Source of the DNA: Cryptomeria japonica
Lineage: Eukaryota > Streptophyta > Pinopsida > Cupressales > Cupressaceae
Direction of reading: 5' to 3'
DNA length: 60,000 nucleotides
Assembly (NCBI RefSeq): GCF_030272615.1
Contig: NC_081408.1
Coordinates: forward strand, 339,234,793-339,294,792
A program made the position numbers and the translations under genes. Of this stretch, positions 11,870 through 24,677 are shown piece by piece (position 1 is the first letter of the stretch; every line of letters starts with the position of its first letter). The notes beneath the pieces were generated by a model that was not told the origin of the DNA, did no database searches, and saw only the letters and a program-made list of their open reading frames with translations.

Positions 11870-12155
11870 AGGCACTTTGTGATGAATAGTGAGTACCAAG
11901 ATAGAGTACTTTGTGATGAACAGGGAGTACTAAAGTATGAGCAACACTTTGTGATGAACAGGGAGTGCAAATGTGAGTAACACTTTGTGATGAACAGTGA
12001 ATGTCACACATGTAGTACTTTGTGATGAACAAGGAGTACCACTAGGATAAATAGCAACACTTTGTGATGAATAGTGAGTGTCACTAGGATAGAATGCCAT
12101 ATGCATTTATATAAAAAGTAGCATTTTGTGATAAACAATGAATGCCACTATGACT
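11870..12155. repeat. Tandem repeats with core CACTTTGTGATGAACAG (element B)
   Basis: Eight degenerate copies of about 36 bp: A(C/G)(C/T)ACTTTGTGATGAACAG followed by GGAGT or TGAGT. They end about 30 bp before the PMD exon. The array is mirrored in A at 4920-5200. Confidence 0.88.
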
Positions 12156-12181
12156 GACATGAGTGATTTGCTTGACTGCAG

Positions 12182-14116
12182 GAGTATTTGCCGATGCTGG
12201 AGTCACGGGAAAGATTCCCGTCGACTCAGAGGTTGAGACCTGAGTTGTCATTTGAGGACAGAGCTACTATTGAGGAGATGGGACTGAGACATGTTCTATA
12301 TGTGCCCAAGTTTCAGGCGAACATGGGTTTGCTGATTGCATTAGCTGAGAGATGGCACTCTAACACGTGCACGTTCCATTTGCCGATGGGTGAGATGACA
12401 ATCACCCTAGAGGATGTATACAGGATTTTGTGGATACCGATCGATGGGGAGCTAATCCCATACGATCAAGATGGAGACATGGAGGCCCTGAGATGAGTGT
12501 TCTAGGACCCAGGACTGGAGATGAGGGCAGGACATGTGGCATGGGATACAATGACAGCCACAGGGCTAGCGCTACTGGCAGTGATAGGAGGAGCGATCAG
12601 TGGGTTCCTGTGTCCGGATAGGGAGACATGGGGGTTGGTTGTGGGTTGGGGAGGAGCATTGGAGACACTGGTGACACAACACACCAGATATGCCTAGGGA
12701 CCATGTGTGCTGACACACTTGTATTACGAGCTACATTAGTTTGTCTATCATGGATCCGTAGGATTGGGCTGCAGAGTGACATTGCTGCAAGTATGCGCCT
12801 ATGAGCATCTGCCGGTTACTCGACCGATACACTTCAGGGCCAGGGGTCATGGATGCAGTTTTGTTCATCTATATGATATGATCACGTCGTAGCCACGGAT
12901 TGGCAAGTTAGAGCACTGGCGACGGGTGATAGACGATATTGACATGGTCATATGGAGACCATACCTGGGCTGCGAGCAGTGGGAGGATGATGTAGTTGAG
13001 CTTCCCTACACCTTCCGGAGCAGGTACCTAATTGGGCGGATGCCCTATGTGTTAGAGAGACAACTCGTGGATAGGGTTGGCCGACAGTTTGGTAGGATCC
13101 AGAGGATGCGACGGGGCTCAGGCATGTATGTGCGGATAGTCAGGGATCAGGCATAGTTTGGGCCTTTGCTGTCATATGATCAAGTAGCAACACAGCTAGT
13201 AGAGATGATGCCAGTACCTTGGGACATGTGGCCGGAGATTGAGGACGTCAGGATGGATGTTGAGTGCATAGCATACTGGGCAGAGCATCCATTCCCACGG
13301 TTGACGGATCCAGGAGAGCCATTGGAGGGAGATGGGGGTGGAGATGATGATGACGGTGGAGGTGATGGGGGCAGAGGTTGACAGAGGAGGAGGGGAGCAG
13401 TTGGAGAGAGGTGGGTTGCACCTCAGAGGGAGGGTGGAGAGGAGAGATAGGCTCGGGTGGTGAGGGGTCACGGTGGATTGCCACTACAGGTGCCAACAGC
13501 ACAGGGTCCCAGACAGGTATAGGGACAAGGACAGAGATAGGTACCAGTACAGGCACCAGTACAGGTACAGGTACAGGCATAGGGGTAGGCACCCATACAG
13601 GGGGAGCCACAGGCAGAGGCAGAGGGGGCTGACCCAGTGGAGGATGAGCTGCTAGAGCTGAGGGAGATCTGCTAGGGCTAGGTAGATGAGATCCAGGAGC
13701 TGGAGAGGGAGAGGGATCGGCTCAGGACGAGGCTCAGAGATACTGAGCGGGAGCGGGATCAGGCTATTCAGCACTATACAGAGGCTGAGACAGCATTGAG
13801 GGTTGGGAGACAGGCAACGGAGGATACAGGGGCAGGATATGCTTATGTCCTGTGGGCAGGGGAGGAGATTGCCTACTGACGAGATCTCTACTATGGTGCA
13901 GTGCCAGCAGATCAGCGGGCGAGGAGCTTCCATAGACTGTCATGTACAGCGACAACTACGGGAGGGAGTTGAAGGAGACAGGCATCGAGTGGTGGGGTTA
14001 TGGGTCCTCCACCACCACCGGATAGAGGAGACAGGAGGGATGATCCTGGGGTGGGTCCTTCAGGGGCTCAAATTCCGTCAAGGCCAAGCGGCTCCGAGGG
14101 AGAGAGTTCATCATAG
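12182..14116 (+). pseudogene. Antisense PMD gene of element B, broken
   Basis: The frame follows a splice-acceptor-like TTGACTGCAG ending at 12181 and runs to TAG 14114-14116 in one frame. It encodes a PMD domain (CTFHLPMGEMTITLEDVYRI, IPIDGE, RRVIDDIDMVIWRPY, MPYVLERQLVDRVGRQFG), then acidic GGGDDDDGG, a low-complexity V/Q region, a coiled coil with repeated RERD motifs (about 13660-13800) and a Gly/Pro tail. About a dozen in-frame stops interrupt it, mostly TAG. Five of them can be compared with A: CAG in A and TAG in B four times, TGG in A once. The TGA after MEALR (12493-12495) is shared with A. Transcription would be opposite to gag-pol. Confidence 0.87.
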
Positions 14117-15847
14117 CCGTAGAAGGCTCCCTATGTATCAGTATTGTACCAATTTTGTATTGTAGACACCTACAGGTGCTTTTTGTAGCCATATGATTTT
14201 GACATCATTGTATCATGACACTTTATGATTATATATATGAGATGATTCATTTTTGCGACAGCTATATGCATGTGTACCTATGTGATGAGATGTTCTTATG
14301 TGATGCTTATGATATGGATGCAAATATGTATATGATGCAATGCAATATTTTTGTTCTTTTATGTGTTTATATGTGTATGTATGATGCAAATGTGAATGTA
14401 TAAAATGCAAATGTAAATTGTGCTAACAGGTGTTGTGTGCAGGATGTGATATCTATATGTATGTATGAAATGCTTATATGTGGTAATGCAGGTGTAACTA
14501 CATGAAATGCAAATGTTTTTGGTGTGTCATTATACTCATGTGATAGCAGGCTATGCGGACTCAAGAAGGACTATGGAAGTCAATCAAGAAAGGGGGATGA
14601 AAGACAGATTATATGAAAGTGAAAGAGCTTCTTGTGCGTTATCATCATTGAGCTTTATTATGGCAAAATAGGTTATGACAATCGAGGCATATGTTCAACC
14701 CAGAAAGTCATTGTACCTGTTTGCATGGAGATAAGACAGTCAAAAACAAGGAATGCCCCAGTTCACACTAGACTCACAGTGTCCTCATATCCTTGGACAA
14801 GTCATAGCATTACTAAGAGACAATCCACAGACAACAAATACAAATAGGTGACGATACCCCATCCTCGCCTTTCTAGTCAAAGACATCCTGGAGATAGAAT
14901 CTCTAGTCAGAGACATCCCGGAAAAGCTAAAAGACATGTCACCAAAAAAAAAGATGAAATCAAAAGAAAACCAAGACTCGATACCAACATCCACTGTAGT
15001 CCTCAAGTTTAGTGTCTCTTGTCACTTGTATAAGTCTTATTTGATTGTGGTCACAATGTTTACTTTCACAGAAAGGATAGATAGCCCTTAACCATGTGTT
15101 GTCTGAGTTTGTTGAAAGATTTGATTTGTTGAAGCCCATTGTTGTTGCTATGTCTCATCTGAAACTGACTGAATCCATGAAACTGATACTTTATTGCAGA
15201 GAAGATGAAACTTTATTGCAGATTTGTGATGCAAATGTTGCTTTATTGCGGATTGTGCATGGATAGACTGAAGGAAGCTGGAAAAAACTGTACTCCTCGA
15301 AACATGTGATGTTCTCAGTTCCACACCCATCACTAGACGTAGGATTTGCCTTAGCCACAGATAGGATCTAATTTATTATGAATGGAAAGGGAGGTGAAAA
15401 GGGAGGTTTATTATGAATGGCTAACCAATCTTGGGTAGATCAATAACAAGCCATGATGGGAATGGGTAAGTTTATTATGAACGAATAGGTTGTCAGTGTG
15501 TGCAAAGTGAAAGGATGAAAGTGAATCTTGAAGGAGGGAGGAGCAATGTCTCTACACATGGCACTGGTGACCCAGTTTTCACCATGGTACTTGCCCAGGG
15601 CACCACCGAAGTGGTTTTCACCATTGGACGAAATTATTTCTCTTTACTTTTTTGATTTTTCAATTTTTTTTGTGTCACAAGGCGCTTGTTTGCCAGGTTT
15701 TCACCAAGTAACGATTTTTTTTGTTTTATAATTTTTTTGTATTTTTGAATTTTTTGATTTTTTTTTGTATTTTTGAAATTTTTGATTTTTTGTATTTTTG
15801 AAATTTTTGATTTTTTTTGTATTTTTGAATTAGGATATTCCAAAGAG
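14117..15847. other. Gap between PMD and pol in element B
   Basis: No gene is seen. The reverse complement of the A gap: AT- and TG-rich 14210-14540, a stretch with TTTATTATGAATGG and TTTATTGCGGA words (poly(A)-signal-like in the pol sense) at 15180-15480, and T-rich tracts at 15640-15830. Confidence 0.7.
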
Positions 15848-17103
15848 CTATGTGTAGAACCTGCGAAGGTGCATGCTATTGATAGGATCCTCCAAAGGTT
15901 CACCTTCTGTAGTTGAGAGCTGATATGCCCCAGATCCATATGCTGCTGTAATGATGTAAGGACCAAGCCAATTTGGTTCAAACTTGCCCTTCTTCTCTCC
16001 GTCTTGCTGATTTTTGGGATTTTCTCTGAGAAATAAGTCCCCTACCTCAAATGTGCGAGGCTTGACCTTGTGATTGTAGCTGCGACTCATTCGTTGTTGG
16101 TAAGCTTTGAGATGATTAAAAGCAGTTTGTCTTCGTTCCTCTAGTAGTTCCAGCTCCTGTAAGTGAGAGACCTTATGGTCTTCATCACCTGATGATGTTT
16201 TGCAAAGAGACCCGTAAAGAGGGTAGCTTGACCTCAATAGGCAAGATAAATTTAGTGCCATAGACAAGTGAATAGGGTTTAGCTCCTGTAAGTGTGCGGA
16301 CACTCGTGCGGTAAGCCCAAAGTACAGGATTCAGTTGGATATGCCAATTACGGCCAGCGTCGTCGACTGTCTTCTTTAAGATTTTAAGGATTGTTTTATT
16401 AGATGCCTCAGCTTGACCATTACCTTGGGGATAATATGGTGTGGAGAAATGATGAGAAATATGGAAGCGGTCACAGAGTTCACGAACATCTTGATTTTTG
16501 AAGGGACACCCGTTATCAGTGATAATGGAAACAGGAATGCCGTATCGGCAAATGATATAGTTAAAGATGAATGTAGCAATCTGTTTTCCAGTAACTTGTG
16601 TGAGAGGCACGACTTCAATTCATTTTGTAAAATACTCTGTGGCAATGATAATGAATTTATGACCATTGGAAGAAGGAGGGTGAATCTTGCCTATGAGATC
16701 GAATCCCCACTGACAAAAGGGCCAAGGAGATGCAAGTGGTTGAAGTTCTTGTGTTGGTGCATGTATGAGGTCTCCATGAATTTGACATTGCTTACATTTC
16801 TTGACAAACTGATATGAATCTTTCTCCATATTGGGCCAATAATATCTAGTCCTGATGAGTTTCTTAGCCAAGGTACGACCACTAGCATGCGGACCACATA
16901 TCCCTTCATGCAATTCACGTAATGCAATCTGAGCTTCGTAGCTTTCTAAACATTTAAGAAGAGTGCCATCTAGATCTCGTCGGTATAGGATATCAGCTAA
17001 AATGACATATCAAGAGGATTGGCGAATGAAAGTGCGACGTTGGTTATTTGATAGATCAGGAGGTAAAGTATTGTCACGTAGGTATGTGAAAATGGAACCA
17101 TAT
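15848..17103 (-). pseudogene. Integrase of element B, broken
   Basis: HHCC finger (HEGICGPHASG, KKCKQCQ) followed by the DDE core (FDLIGKIHP, ITDNGCPF, GNGQAEASNK) and the C-terminal GPYIIT segment, ending at TAG 15848-15850. Damage: TGA near 17008 where A has CGA, TGA near 16618 where A has TGG, and a one-base insertion near 16190 (CATCAGGTGATG against CATCAGTGATG in A). The usual function is insertion of element cDNA. Confidence 0.92.
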
Positions 17104-17759
17104 AACTAGGATTCGGGATCGACAACACATAGCGTCTCAGTAGGCATGATCTCATATGAAGGGACCAAAAGGTTATCCACCAAGAACTCATAGCAGGTCT
17201 CGTTTGGAGGTAAATCAATCAAGGAAGCAATTGTAGCCATGGCATCTGTGGCACGATTCTGCTCTCTTGGTATCTGCTCAAAGTCTATCTTTGTGAAGTG
17301 TTGTTTCAGATCATCCACCATTTGTTTATAAGGCATTAAATTTTCATCTTTTGTTTGGTAATCATCAGTTGCTTGACGGATGACAAGTTGGGAGTCCCCA
17401 AAAACATGAAGTTCCTGGATCTTCCATTGAACTGCAATTCGTATCCTATTGTTAATGCCTCATATTCCGCTATATTGTTAGTGCAAGGAAATGATAAGCG
17501 GTATGATTTTGGTATAGAATCCCCTTGAGGAGTTATAAAGAGGATGCCAACTCTTGCCCCATGCTATGTGTAGGAGCCGTCGAAGTACAGTTGCCATGGC
17601 TTTGCATGTGACATTGTTAAAATGGATTCATCTGGAAATTCTGAACTTAGAGGCATGTCATCTATCATGGGAGCATTTGCTAATTGATCTGCAATGGCTT
17701 GTCCTTTTATTTCTTTTCTATCCACATACTTGATGTCGAATTCACTCAAGATCATTACC
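17104..17759 (-). pseudogene. Second, archaeal-type RNase H (aRNH) of element B, broken
   Basis: Motifs WQLYFDGSYT, PCTNNIAEYEAL, HVFGDSQLVI and IPREQNRATDAMATIA, in this order, define the extra RNase H found between RNase H and integrase in the Tat lineage. Catalytic acidic residues (D in YFDGS, E in AEYEA, D in FGDSQ) are present. A TAG near 17561 replaces an expected CAG (SYT-stop-HGA), one frameshift lies near 17460, and a TAG stands at about 17104. Confidence 0.88.
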
Positions 17760-19480
17760 CATTTGGCCAGTCACCTAGTAAGTGTTGCTTTATTGAGAAG
17801 GTATTTCAATGGGTCTATCCTTGCAATCAACTTAGTCTTATGAGTGAGCATGTAATGTCATAATTTTTGCGAAGCAAAGACCACGACGAGACATGCACGC
17901 TCAATTGGTGTGTAGTTTAGCTCATATCCCACCAATGTGCGACTGATATAGTATACTGCTTTTTCCTTGCCCTCAACAATTTGTTGTGCTAAGAGTGCCC
18001 CCAGTGCTGTTGGAGTAGCTGATATGCATAGTAACAGAGGCTGATCTGGAACTGGTGGCATTAGAAATGGTGGGTTTAGAAGATAATCTTTGAGCGTCTG
18101 GAAAGCCTGTTGATAGTTATCATCCCATTTGAATTTGATGTTTTTATGTAGCAGGTGCTGAAAAGGATTACACTTATCTACAAGTTGTGCTATGAATCTT
18201 CGTATGAACTGGAGTCTGCCTTGTAAGGATCAAAGTTGACTGATATTTCTTGGTGGTTGCATTTCCAAGATGGCTTTGACTTTTGCTAGATCAACTTTGA
18301 TTCCTCTTTTGGATGCAATGAATCCTAGGAGCTTCCCAGAGGTTACTCCAAAGACACATTTCTTAGGGTTTAATCTTACTTTGTATTTTTCCAACCGATC
18401 AAAGACAATTGAAAGTATGTCCAAATGTGTATTTTTGTCTATTGATTTACCCAAGAGGTCATCGACATAATCTTCCATGGTGACGTGCATGAGATCATGA
18501 AAGATAGTAGTCATGGCTCTTTGATATGTAGCACCTACATTCTTTAGCCCGAAGGGCATGACATTCCAACAAAAAGTTCCCCACGGACAAGTGAATGATG
18601 TTTTATGTTGATCCTCGGGTGCGATCCTTATTTTATTATAACTAGATAATCCATCCATTAATGATAACATTTCATGACCTACTGTGAGATCAACAATCAA
18701 GTCAATATTTGGCAATGGGAAGTCATCCTTTGGACAAGCTTTGTTGATGTCTCTGAAATCTGTACATATTCTGATGCTGTGATCTGGCTTACTAGCAGGT
18801 ACCAAGTTGGAGATCCATTCGGGATAATCGATTGGACGTATGAATCTGACATCCAATAACTTCTCAAGTTTTGCTTTGACTAGTAATGCCACTTGGGGGT
18901 GCATTTTTCTTAATTTCTGTTTCATTGGTTTTGCCCCCAGTTTGACTGTCAAATGATGCATTACCAAATCCGGATCTAATCCAGGCATATCAGCGTATGA
19001 CCAGGCAAAGTTAATTTGTCGCTCTTTGAAGAAACTTATGAATTTTGACCTTTCAGACTTTGTCAATGATTGAGCTAGGAATATGTTGTGTGGAACCTCT
19101 TCTGTACCAATGTTTGTTTTAATAGTCTCCTCTACCAACATGGATGACTTTTCCTCATATGATGCTGGGAGAATGTCGAGCCTTCCATCTTCAGGTGCCT
19201 CGGAGAGGTTTTTTCCCTCAGATATGTCCTTTCTTTTTACTTTTTTGGGGTCAGACAGCGCCACAGTGTGGTTTTCACCATAAGACCCTTGATTTGTTCT
19301 TATTTTCACATTTTTGTGACTGGAAGGTCCGACACCCTCACCAAAATATGCCATGCTATTGAGTTCTATAGTGTATCCCGCTTTATGGTCTCCAGGGGGA
19401 AGATCATCTCGCATGCCCAGATAGTCAATAAAAGCTTCATCATTTTGGAATGTATCAAACTGTGCAGGTCCTTCATGATC
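17760..19480 (-). pseudogene. Reverse transcriptase and first RNase H of element B, broken
   Basis: RT motifs read DFPLPNIDLIVD, LSLMDGLSSYNKIRI (catalytic D), MPFGLKNVGATYQRAM and DYVDDLLG (YVDD box). RNase H follows with AVYYISRTL and YTPIERACLVVVFASQKL. The frame joins the upstream gag-protease frame across a TGA at 19481-19483. Further stops are TGA near 18228 and near 17855 (both likely CGA before) and one near 17775. Otherwise the RT stretch 19414-18230 is open for 394 codons. It would copy the element RNA into DNA. Confidence 0.93.
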
Positions 19481-22276
19481 TCAGTCAATGAGTTGGTGGT
19501 GAACAAGGGGAAGGCCGTTAATGTCTTTGAAGTTAGTAGAGCTAAGAGTGAAGATGTAGTTATATTCGGGTATGTCAAGGTAATTATCAAGGTCATCGAT
19601 GGAACTCTCCTCATCAATCTCGATCACGAGTGAATCCAAATTGTCATCACTAGTAGCGCATTCCGGGACAGGTGTTCTCATCCTATGTGATTTCAACCTA
19701 GAACCTTGAGACAAGGACTGTGTGGAATCCTCCTGGGTTGTTTCTTGACCAACTCTGAACTTGTTATAAAATTCCTCTTCTTTTGTGGGTTCATCTGGCT
19801 CTCTGAATATCTCAGTGAGCTCGTAGTCACTGGAAGACTTATCTGAACCCCATTCCCATTCGTTAGAATCTGTGGAATAGCAATCCTCTTGTTGCATTTT
19901 GGCAGCTTTAATTTGTAAGGCTTCTTCTGTCCTTTGGGTGTGGACCTTGGAAGTTAAGAAATCAAGTCCTTTCGAGCGTTCCTTCTTGAAAGTCAATTCA
20001 GGTTGTAAAGGTTCAATGATGCCTTCCTTTCGTAACCCCAGAGTGCTTTTTCCATCATACCCGAATTTTTGTAGAATTTTGAAGCCTTTGCCATATTTCT
20101 CACATGGTAGGTTGATGTGGTCTTGTGTTTCCTCTTCATTGTCCCTAAAAAGCATTTGGTATAAATCTTCCTCTTCTAGTTCACCCCATCTTTGAAAGGT
20201 AGTAGGGTCCCATTTGAGCATCATGATGGAGATTTGTTTGTTAGGATGTGGTCTTCCATATTCTTTTGGGGAACTCATGACTTGTCGTAAGTACATGGTT
20301 TGATTTAAAGTATATTCCCCCATGCCTTTGTCTTGAAACTTGCCTTTAAGCTCACCTTGTTTTGATGTCGAAGGTTTTAATGACTCAGGATCAATGTATG
20401 CCGACGAAGGAACAACCTCACAATTACTGGGAATGATGGTCTCAGTCTTTGATTTCAGGTTATTGCAGTATATGAATGGATTAGGATCACCGTTAACCGT
20501 TACTTCCACTCCATTATGAGGAAACTTAATGCATTGGTGATATGTGGATGGGACTGCCCTCATTTCATGAATCCAAGGGCATCCTAGCAATATGTTATAA
20601 GTGAGATTTAAATCTAGGACTTGACAAACCACATCCTTTGTAACTGGCCCAACTCTGAGAGGTAAGGTGACTGTGCCCTTGGATGAATGCTCTTCATCGT
20701 CATATGCCTTGATGGTGATTTTGTTTGTAGAATTCACAGCTTTATCAGAATATCCCAATTGTGTAATAGTGCTTAATGTGCAAATGTTTAGACCTGCTCC
20801 TCCATCTATTAGGACTCTTTTTATTCGATGTTTGTGTATGAAGGCTTCAATGTGTAATGGTGCATTATGTGGCTGACTTATGGAAGCGTCATCGGCTTCT
20901 GTGAAAGTAAGTGAATGTGGAATGGAAAGGTATCCCACCATGGCTTGAAATTGGTCCATGTTCAGATCAGTAGGAACAACAGTATCTCTCAAGATTTTGT
21001 CAAGAATGGCTTTGTGAGCAGGAGATATGCGTAATAGCTCAAGGATTGAAATGAGCGCGGGTGTCTTCCCTAGTTGTTTTACAAGGTCATACTCAGGTTT
21101 GGTTGATGAAGAAGTGGTGTTTTTAGTTGGAGCACCTTGCAAAGTGATTTTACCTCGTCGGGTTGTAACATGACATTCAGAGGTAGGTTCGGAAGAAGAT
21201 CCAACACCTTTTAGAATGATCTTGGGTCTCTGGGTAGAATTCTCAGGGTTTTTGTCCTTGATGATAATGGTAGAGACGTAATTGTCCATCGAGATGTGAT
21301 TGATAGTTGAATCATAGTTGTAGGATGCTTTGGTATAATTGGTTTGATCATCTATGGATTTAGCTTTTCCCTTGTCATGCTTTGGGAATGGTTCCTTAAA
21401 CATCTCATGTTCTTGATTAGACGAATGTCCCTCAATCTCAATGTCACCTCTATCAATGAGATCTTGTATGATGTTCTTTAGTCGATGATAATTTCCTATC
21501 TTATGACCCTTGCTCTTATGAAATTCACAATACTCATCGTCATTCCACCAATTTGGCTTAACCTTTGGTTCATATGGAGGAAAATCTGGAACTGTGATTA
21601 CCTTGTTTGCCACTAGCTTTTTAAAGACTGACTCAAGTGGTTCTCCCAATGGGGTATACTTCCTTCGTGATCTGGAAGTTGTTTGAGTATTCACCTGATT
21701 ATTTGTAGAACTTGATCGAGAAAAGATGACTTTGGGTCGCACTGTGTTGGCATCAACAACACCATCATTGACTGGGTTCTTGTTTTTATTCCAAAATCTT
21801 GGCTTGTCTTTTCCTTTAAAGTCATCTTTGTTTTCCTTGAATATCTTAATGACTCCTTGTTCAATTAGGACCTTTTCTGTCGCTAAGCCTTTTTCAATAA
21901 CGTCCTTGAAGGTGGACAAACAAGATTTTCTTAGATCATAGCCAATGTCTTTGTTAACATTTTGTGTGAACATCTCTACCATTTGTTTTTGTGGAATTTC
22001 ACAAGAGCATCTGCTGGCTAGATTCGTCCATCTTTGTAAAAATGATGCAAAAGACTCTCCCTCTTTTTGCTTGGTGTTGCATAAAGTAGTGACTGATATG
22101 TCTGTCTCTATGTTGTAGGAGAAATGTTGAATAAATGCCTTTGCTAAGGAATCCCATGACTTAATACCAGGTGGAAGTTGGGAGAACCATTCCATAGCTT
22201 GATCACCTAAGCTTTGAGGGAATAATCTCATCAAATATGTTTCTTCTACTGCTACCTCAATGCAAGCTGTGAAAAA
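19481..22276 (-). pseudogene. C-terminal gag, protease and G-patch of element B
   Basis: A single open stretch of 917 codons (22234-19481). It begins with the end of the gag capsid domain (FPQSLGDQAMEWFSQLPPG…FASFLQRWTNLA). Then comes a nucleocapsid-like motif CEFHKSKGHKIGNYH near 21530, where Y stands for the expected final C. The aspartic protease has RVLIDGGAGLNICTL near 20800 and NILLGCPWIHEM near 20590. A G-patch (GKGFKILQKFGYDGKSTLG) lies near 20030-20120 and an acidic spacer follows. G-patch modules between protease and RT are known in plant retroelements and may bind RNA. The frame is continuous with the gag start region across TAG 22277-22279. Confidence 0.9.
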
Positions 22277-23374
22277 CTATCTTATGTGTGCCTTAGGATC
22301 CCCTTTTCCTCTATATTTATCAAATTTAGGCGTCACAAAGTGTGTAGGAAAAGGAGGCATTGGAATGCTCTTGTCAAATGGATAAGGACATATGTCTCTC
22401 ATTGTGTATGTTGGCTTTGGTGTATTTATGTCTTCCATTTTCTTTTGTAAATCCCTAATTTGTTGCTCCAAATTTCTCTTAGGTGGCGATCGACTTCTTG
22501 GACCATACCCCATGCTTGAGGCACCAATTGGAGGTGGAGCATGTTGCATATATAGATGATATTGATCATACACATGTTCATATGGAGGAGGTCTATAGTG
22601 ATGCTGCATATATGGACCACTTGGTATAGATTCATGTTGAGGAATGCCATATATATTTTGTGCATGTATACCATACTCTACAGGCATGTCATGTTCTATT
22701 GTATTGCCCCCAAATTTGACACGGGGTTTCCTTGTGTCCAAATTTTGAGCATGCCTTTGAATATCCCATTGCTTTGGTGGTTGATCCTTAGCATTGATAT
22801 GTGATGGAGCATATTTTTCTCCATAAGACTTCCATAATGGTCTACGAAGGTGAGTATCATATGTTTGAGCATGTGTATGTGGGACCTCTGGTTTTTCAAG
22901 CAAAGCTGATGGTGATTCAGGTACCATATGTGGTCCTCTATTTCCTCCACTATTAGGTCTCCTTTGATCCATGTTGGAGTGAGATTGTTGCAAAGGTCGA
23001 TTTTCCATTATTTGAGACATGTCAAAATCATGAGGTATCTTGGCTCCACTTTGTGCCATCATTTGTAAGAAGTATTGTCTATCCCTCCTCATTATTTCCT
23101 CAACTAGTCGATTGAAATGGGGATTCATAATGGATTCTTTCACATCTGCTAAATGTACTGAAAAGTTGTCCATATTGTCATTGTGTGTAGCATTGTTGTT
23201 TGTAGTGTCCATGTTCTCAACATTTGGAATGTTTGTATAGGCATCCATGTCAGGTAATGTAGTATGATCAGAATTGAAAAAGATATCATTGTCATACTCA
23301 TAAGAACTCATGTTTGCGGACTCTTGAGCCTCTTTAGTTTCTCTCCTAAATTTTTGAAGGTGGGTTTCAACCAT
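22277..23374 (-). pseudogene. N-terminal gag of element B
   Basis: The start is ATG 23372-23374, preceded in frame by TAG six bases upstream. The first 300 residues are polar, rich in Met, His, Pro and Tyr, and without a recognised domain. The end has ICPYPFDKSIPMPPFPTHF and PKFDKYRGKGDPKAHIR, the opening of the Retrotrans_gag capsid domain. A TAG at 22277-22279, probably from CAG, separates it from the rest. Gag forms the particle in the cytoplasm. Confidence 0.88.
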
Positions 23375-23859
23375 GAACTAGGTATTGACCGAGATGTGTG
23401 AGACTAGATGAAAAATGGAAAGAGTATGGAAGACTAAGAGTTGGATGAAATGTAAATGAATCTGAAGTGTACTTGCAATGTCCAAAGTGTAAGACCAAGT
23501 ATGTATGTAGTAGAGTAGGTGTGACTTCCAAAGAGAGGATAGTTTCTCTTGATGAGGTAAGTTGACCTTGACTCTAAGTAAGACCAAATGAGACCTAAAG
23601 GTAAGAAACCCTTATGAGGGACCACTTAGCAAAGTGTTGTTGTATGTAAAGTATGATGAGGACAAGCAAGTGACCTTTTGACTCAAGTTTAGACAATTGT
23701 GAATGTAAAGTGAGATGTGAAGCAATGATGGACTTTGTGAGACCCAAGGACAGGTTGAATGCTAAATGAAACCCTGGAAAAATGACCTAGGAAGCTCAAG
23801 AATTCTGAAACTGACTGTGTTTGTTTGCTGGACTGTAACAATTTTTTTTCAATTCTGAA

Positions 23860-24030
23860 CACAGATGCGGTTTCCCGACATAGACGCGGCTCTGTTTAAT
23901 ACAAATGCATTTCTGAGATTTTTTTGCAAAAGTGTAATGTTGACTATTGGAACACAGACGTGATTCTTCCCTTCACAGACGCGTTTAGACAACACAGACG
24001 CTATTATGTCCGACACAGACGCGTTTCTGT
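23860..24030. repeat. CACAGACGCG motif block, gag-proximal part of the B leader
   Basis: Seven copies of CACAGA(C/T)GCG-type words, e.g. near 23878, 23952, 23973, 23992 and 24014. In the gag sense they read CGCGTCTGTG. Confidence 0.85.
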
Positions 24031-24636
24031 AAAATTTGTGCAATTTTTTCCAATCTATGAAGCCATTTTGTTGTGACCAAATCTGACTGTTTGACTATTT
24101 TTTTCGTGACAAGAGGACATAGTGTTGATAAAGACCCAATGTTTGCAAGTGTCTAGACTCAAAAATGACTCCAATAAAAGTGTGTTGTTTGATGTAAAAA
24201 TGTGTTGCATACACTTGAAGACACAAAAGACACAATGTTTTGCTGTTTGGTCTTGAATGTTTTGAATGTTTTAAAATAAGTCAAGCACAATTCTTATGGT
24301 TGGCCAAGACAATAGTTGTTGATCCCACATGGGGTTTTACCCCTGAGGCTACGCTATTCAGAGTGGATACTTAGATGCTTGACCTCATTAGCTCCACCCT
24401 CGACACTCACTTCTCGAGTCAGCCAAGCATTAGTCCCCACGAAAACTCCCCGTGGCGAACTTTGTATCTCTACTAAGAACCGTATGTGTGTGGGCCGCTA
24501 CCAGAGGTCCAACCTCCTGCCTCAACAACTAGAAAGATTTGGGCTTCTAAAACAAAAAGGTGCTAGTAAGGGCATCCGCTCGTATGGCCATACATGCGAC
24601 ACTTTCAGCTTTGTAAATATAGAAGGCTCCCAGCCG

Positions 24637-24677
24637 GTAGGGGTTACGCCCTACAACTGATCAAATAAATTTGATCA
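24637..24677. other. Two adjacent hairpins in the B leader
   Basis: GTAGGG-GTTACG-CCCTAC (24637-24654) is followed after three bases by TGATCAAAT-AA-ATTTGATCA (24658-24677). Both stems are perfect. They follow the words CTCCCAGCC, which also precede two hairpins in the C leader. Confidence 0.75.

Noticed and set aside
11470-12155. CRISPR-like array
   Set aside because: Repeats are degenerate, spacers are not unique, and the context is a plant retrotransposon.
13248-13955. Minus-strand frames over the B PMD tail
   Set aside because: Shadows of the G-rich PMD tail; no domain.
14213-14564. Short frames with His/Tyr/Met repeats
   Set aside because: They translate TATG/CATA-rich low-complexity sequence.
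24316-24660. 114-codon plus-strand frame in the B leader
   Set aside because: It lies antisense in a structured leader and has no domain; the hairpins explain the base composition.
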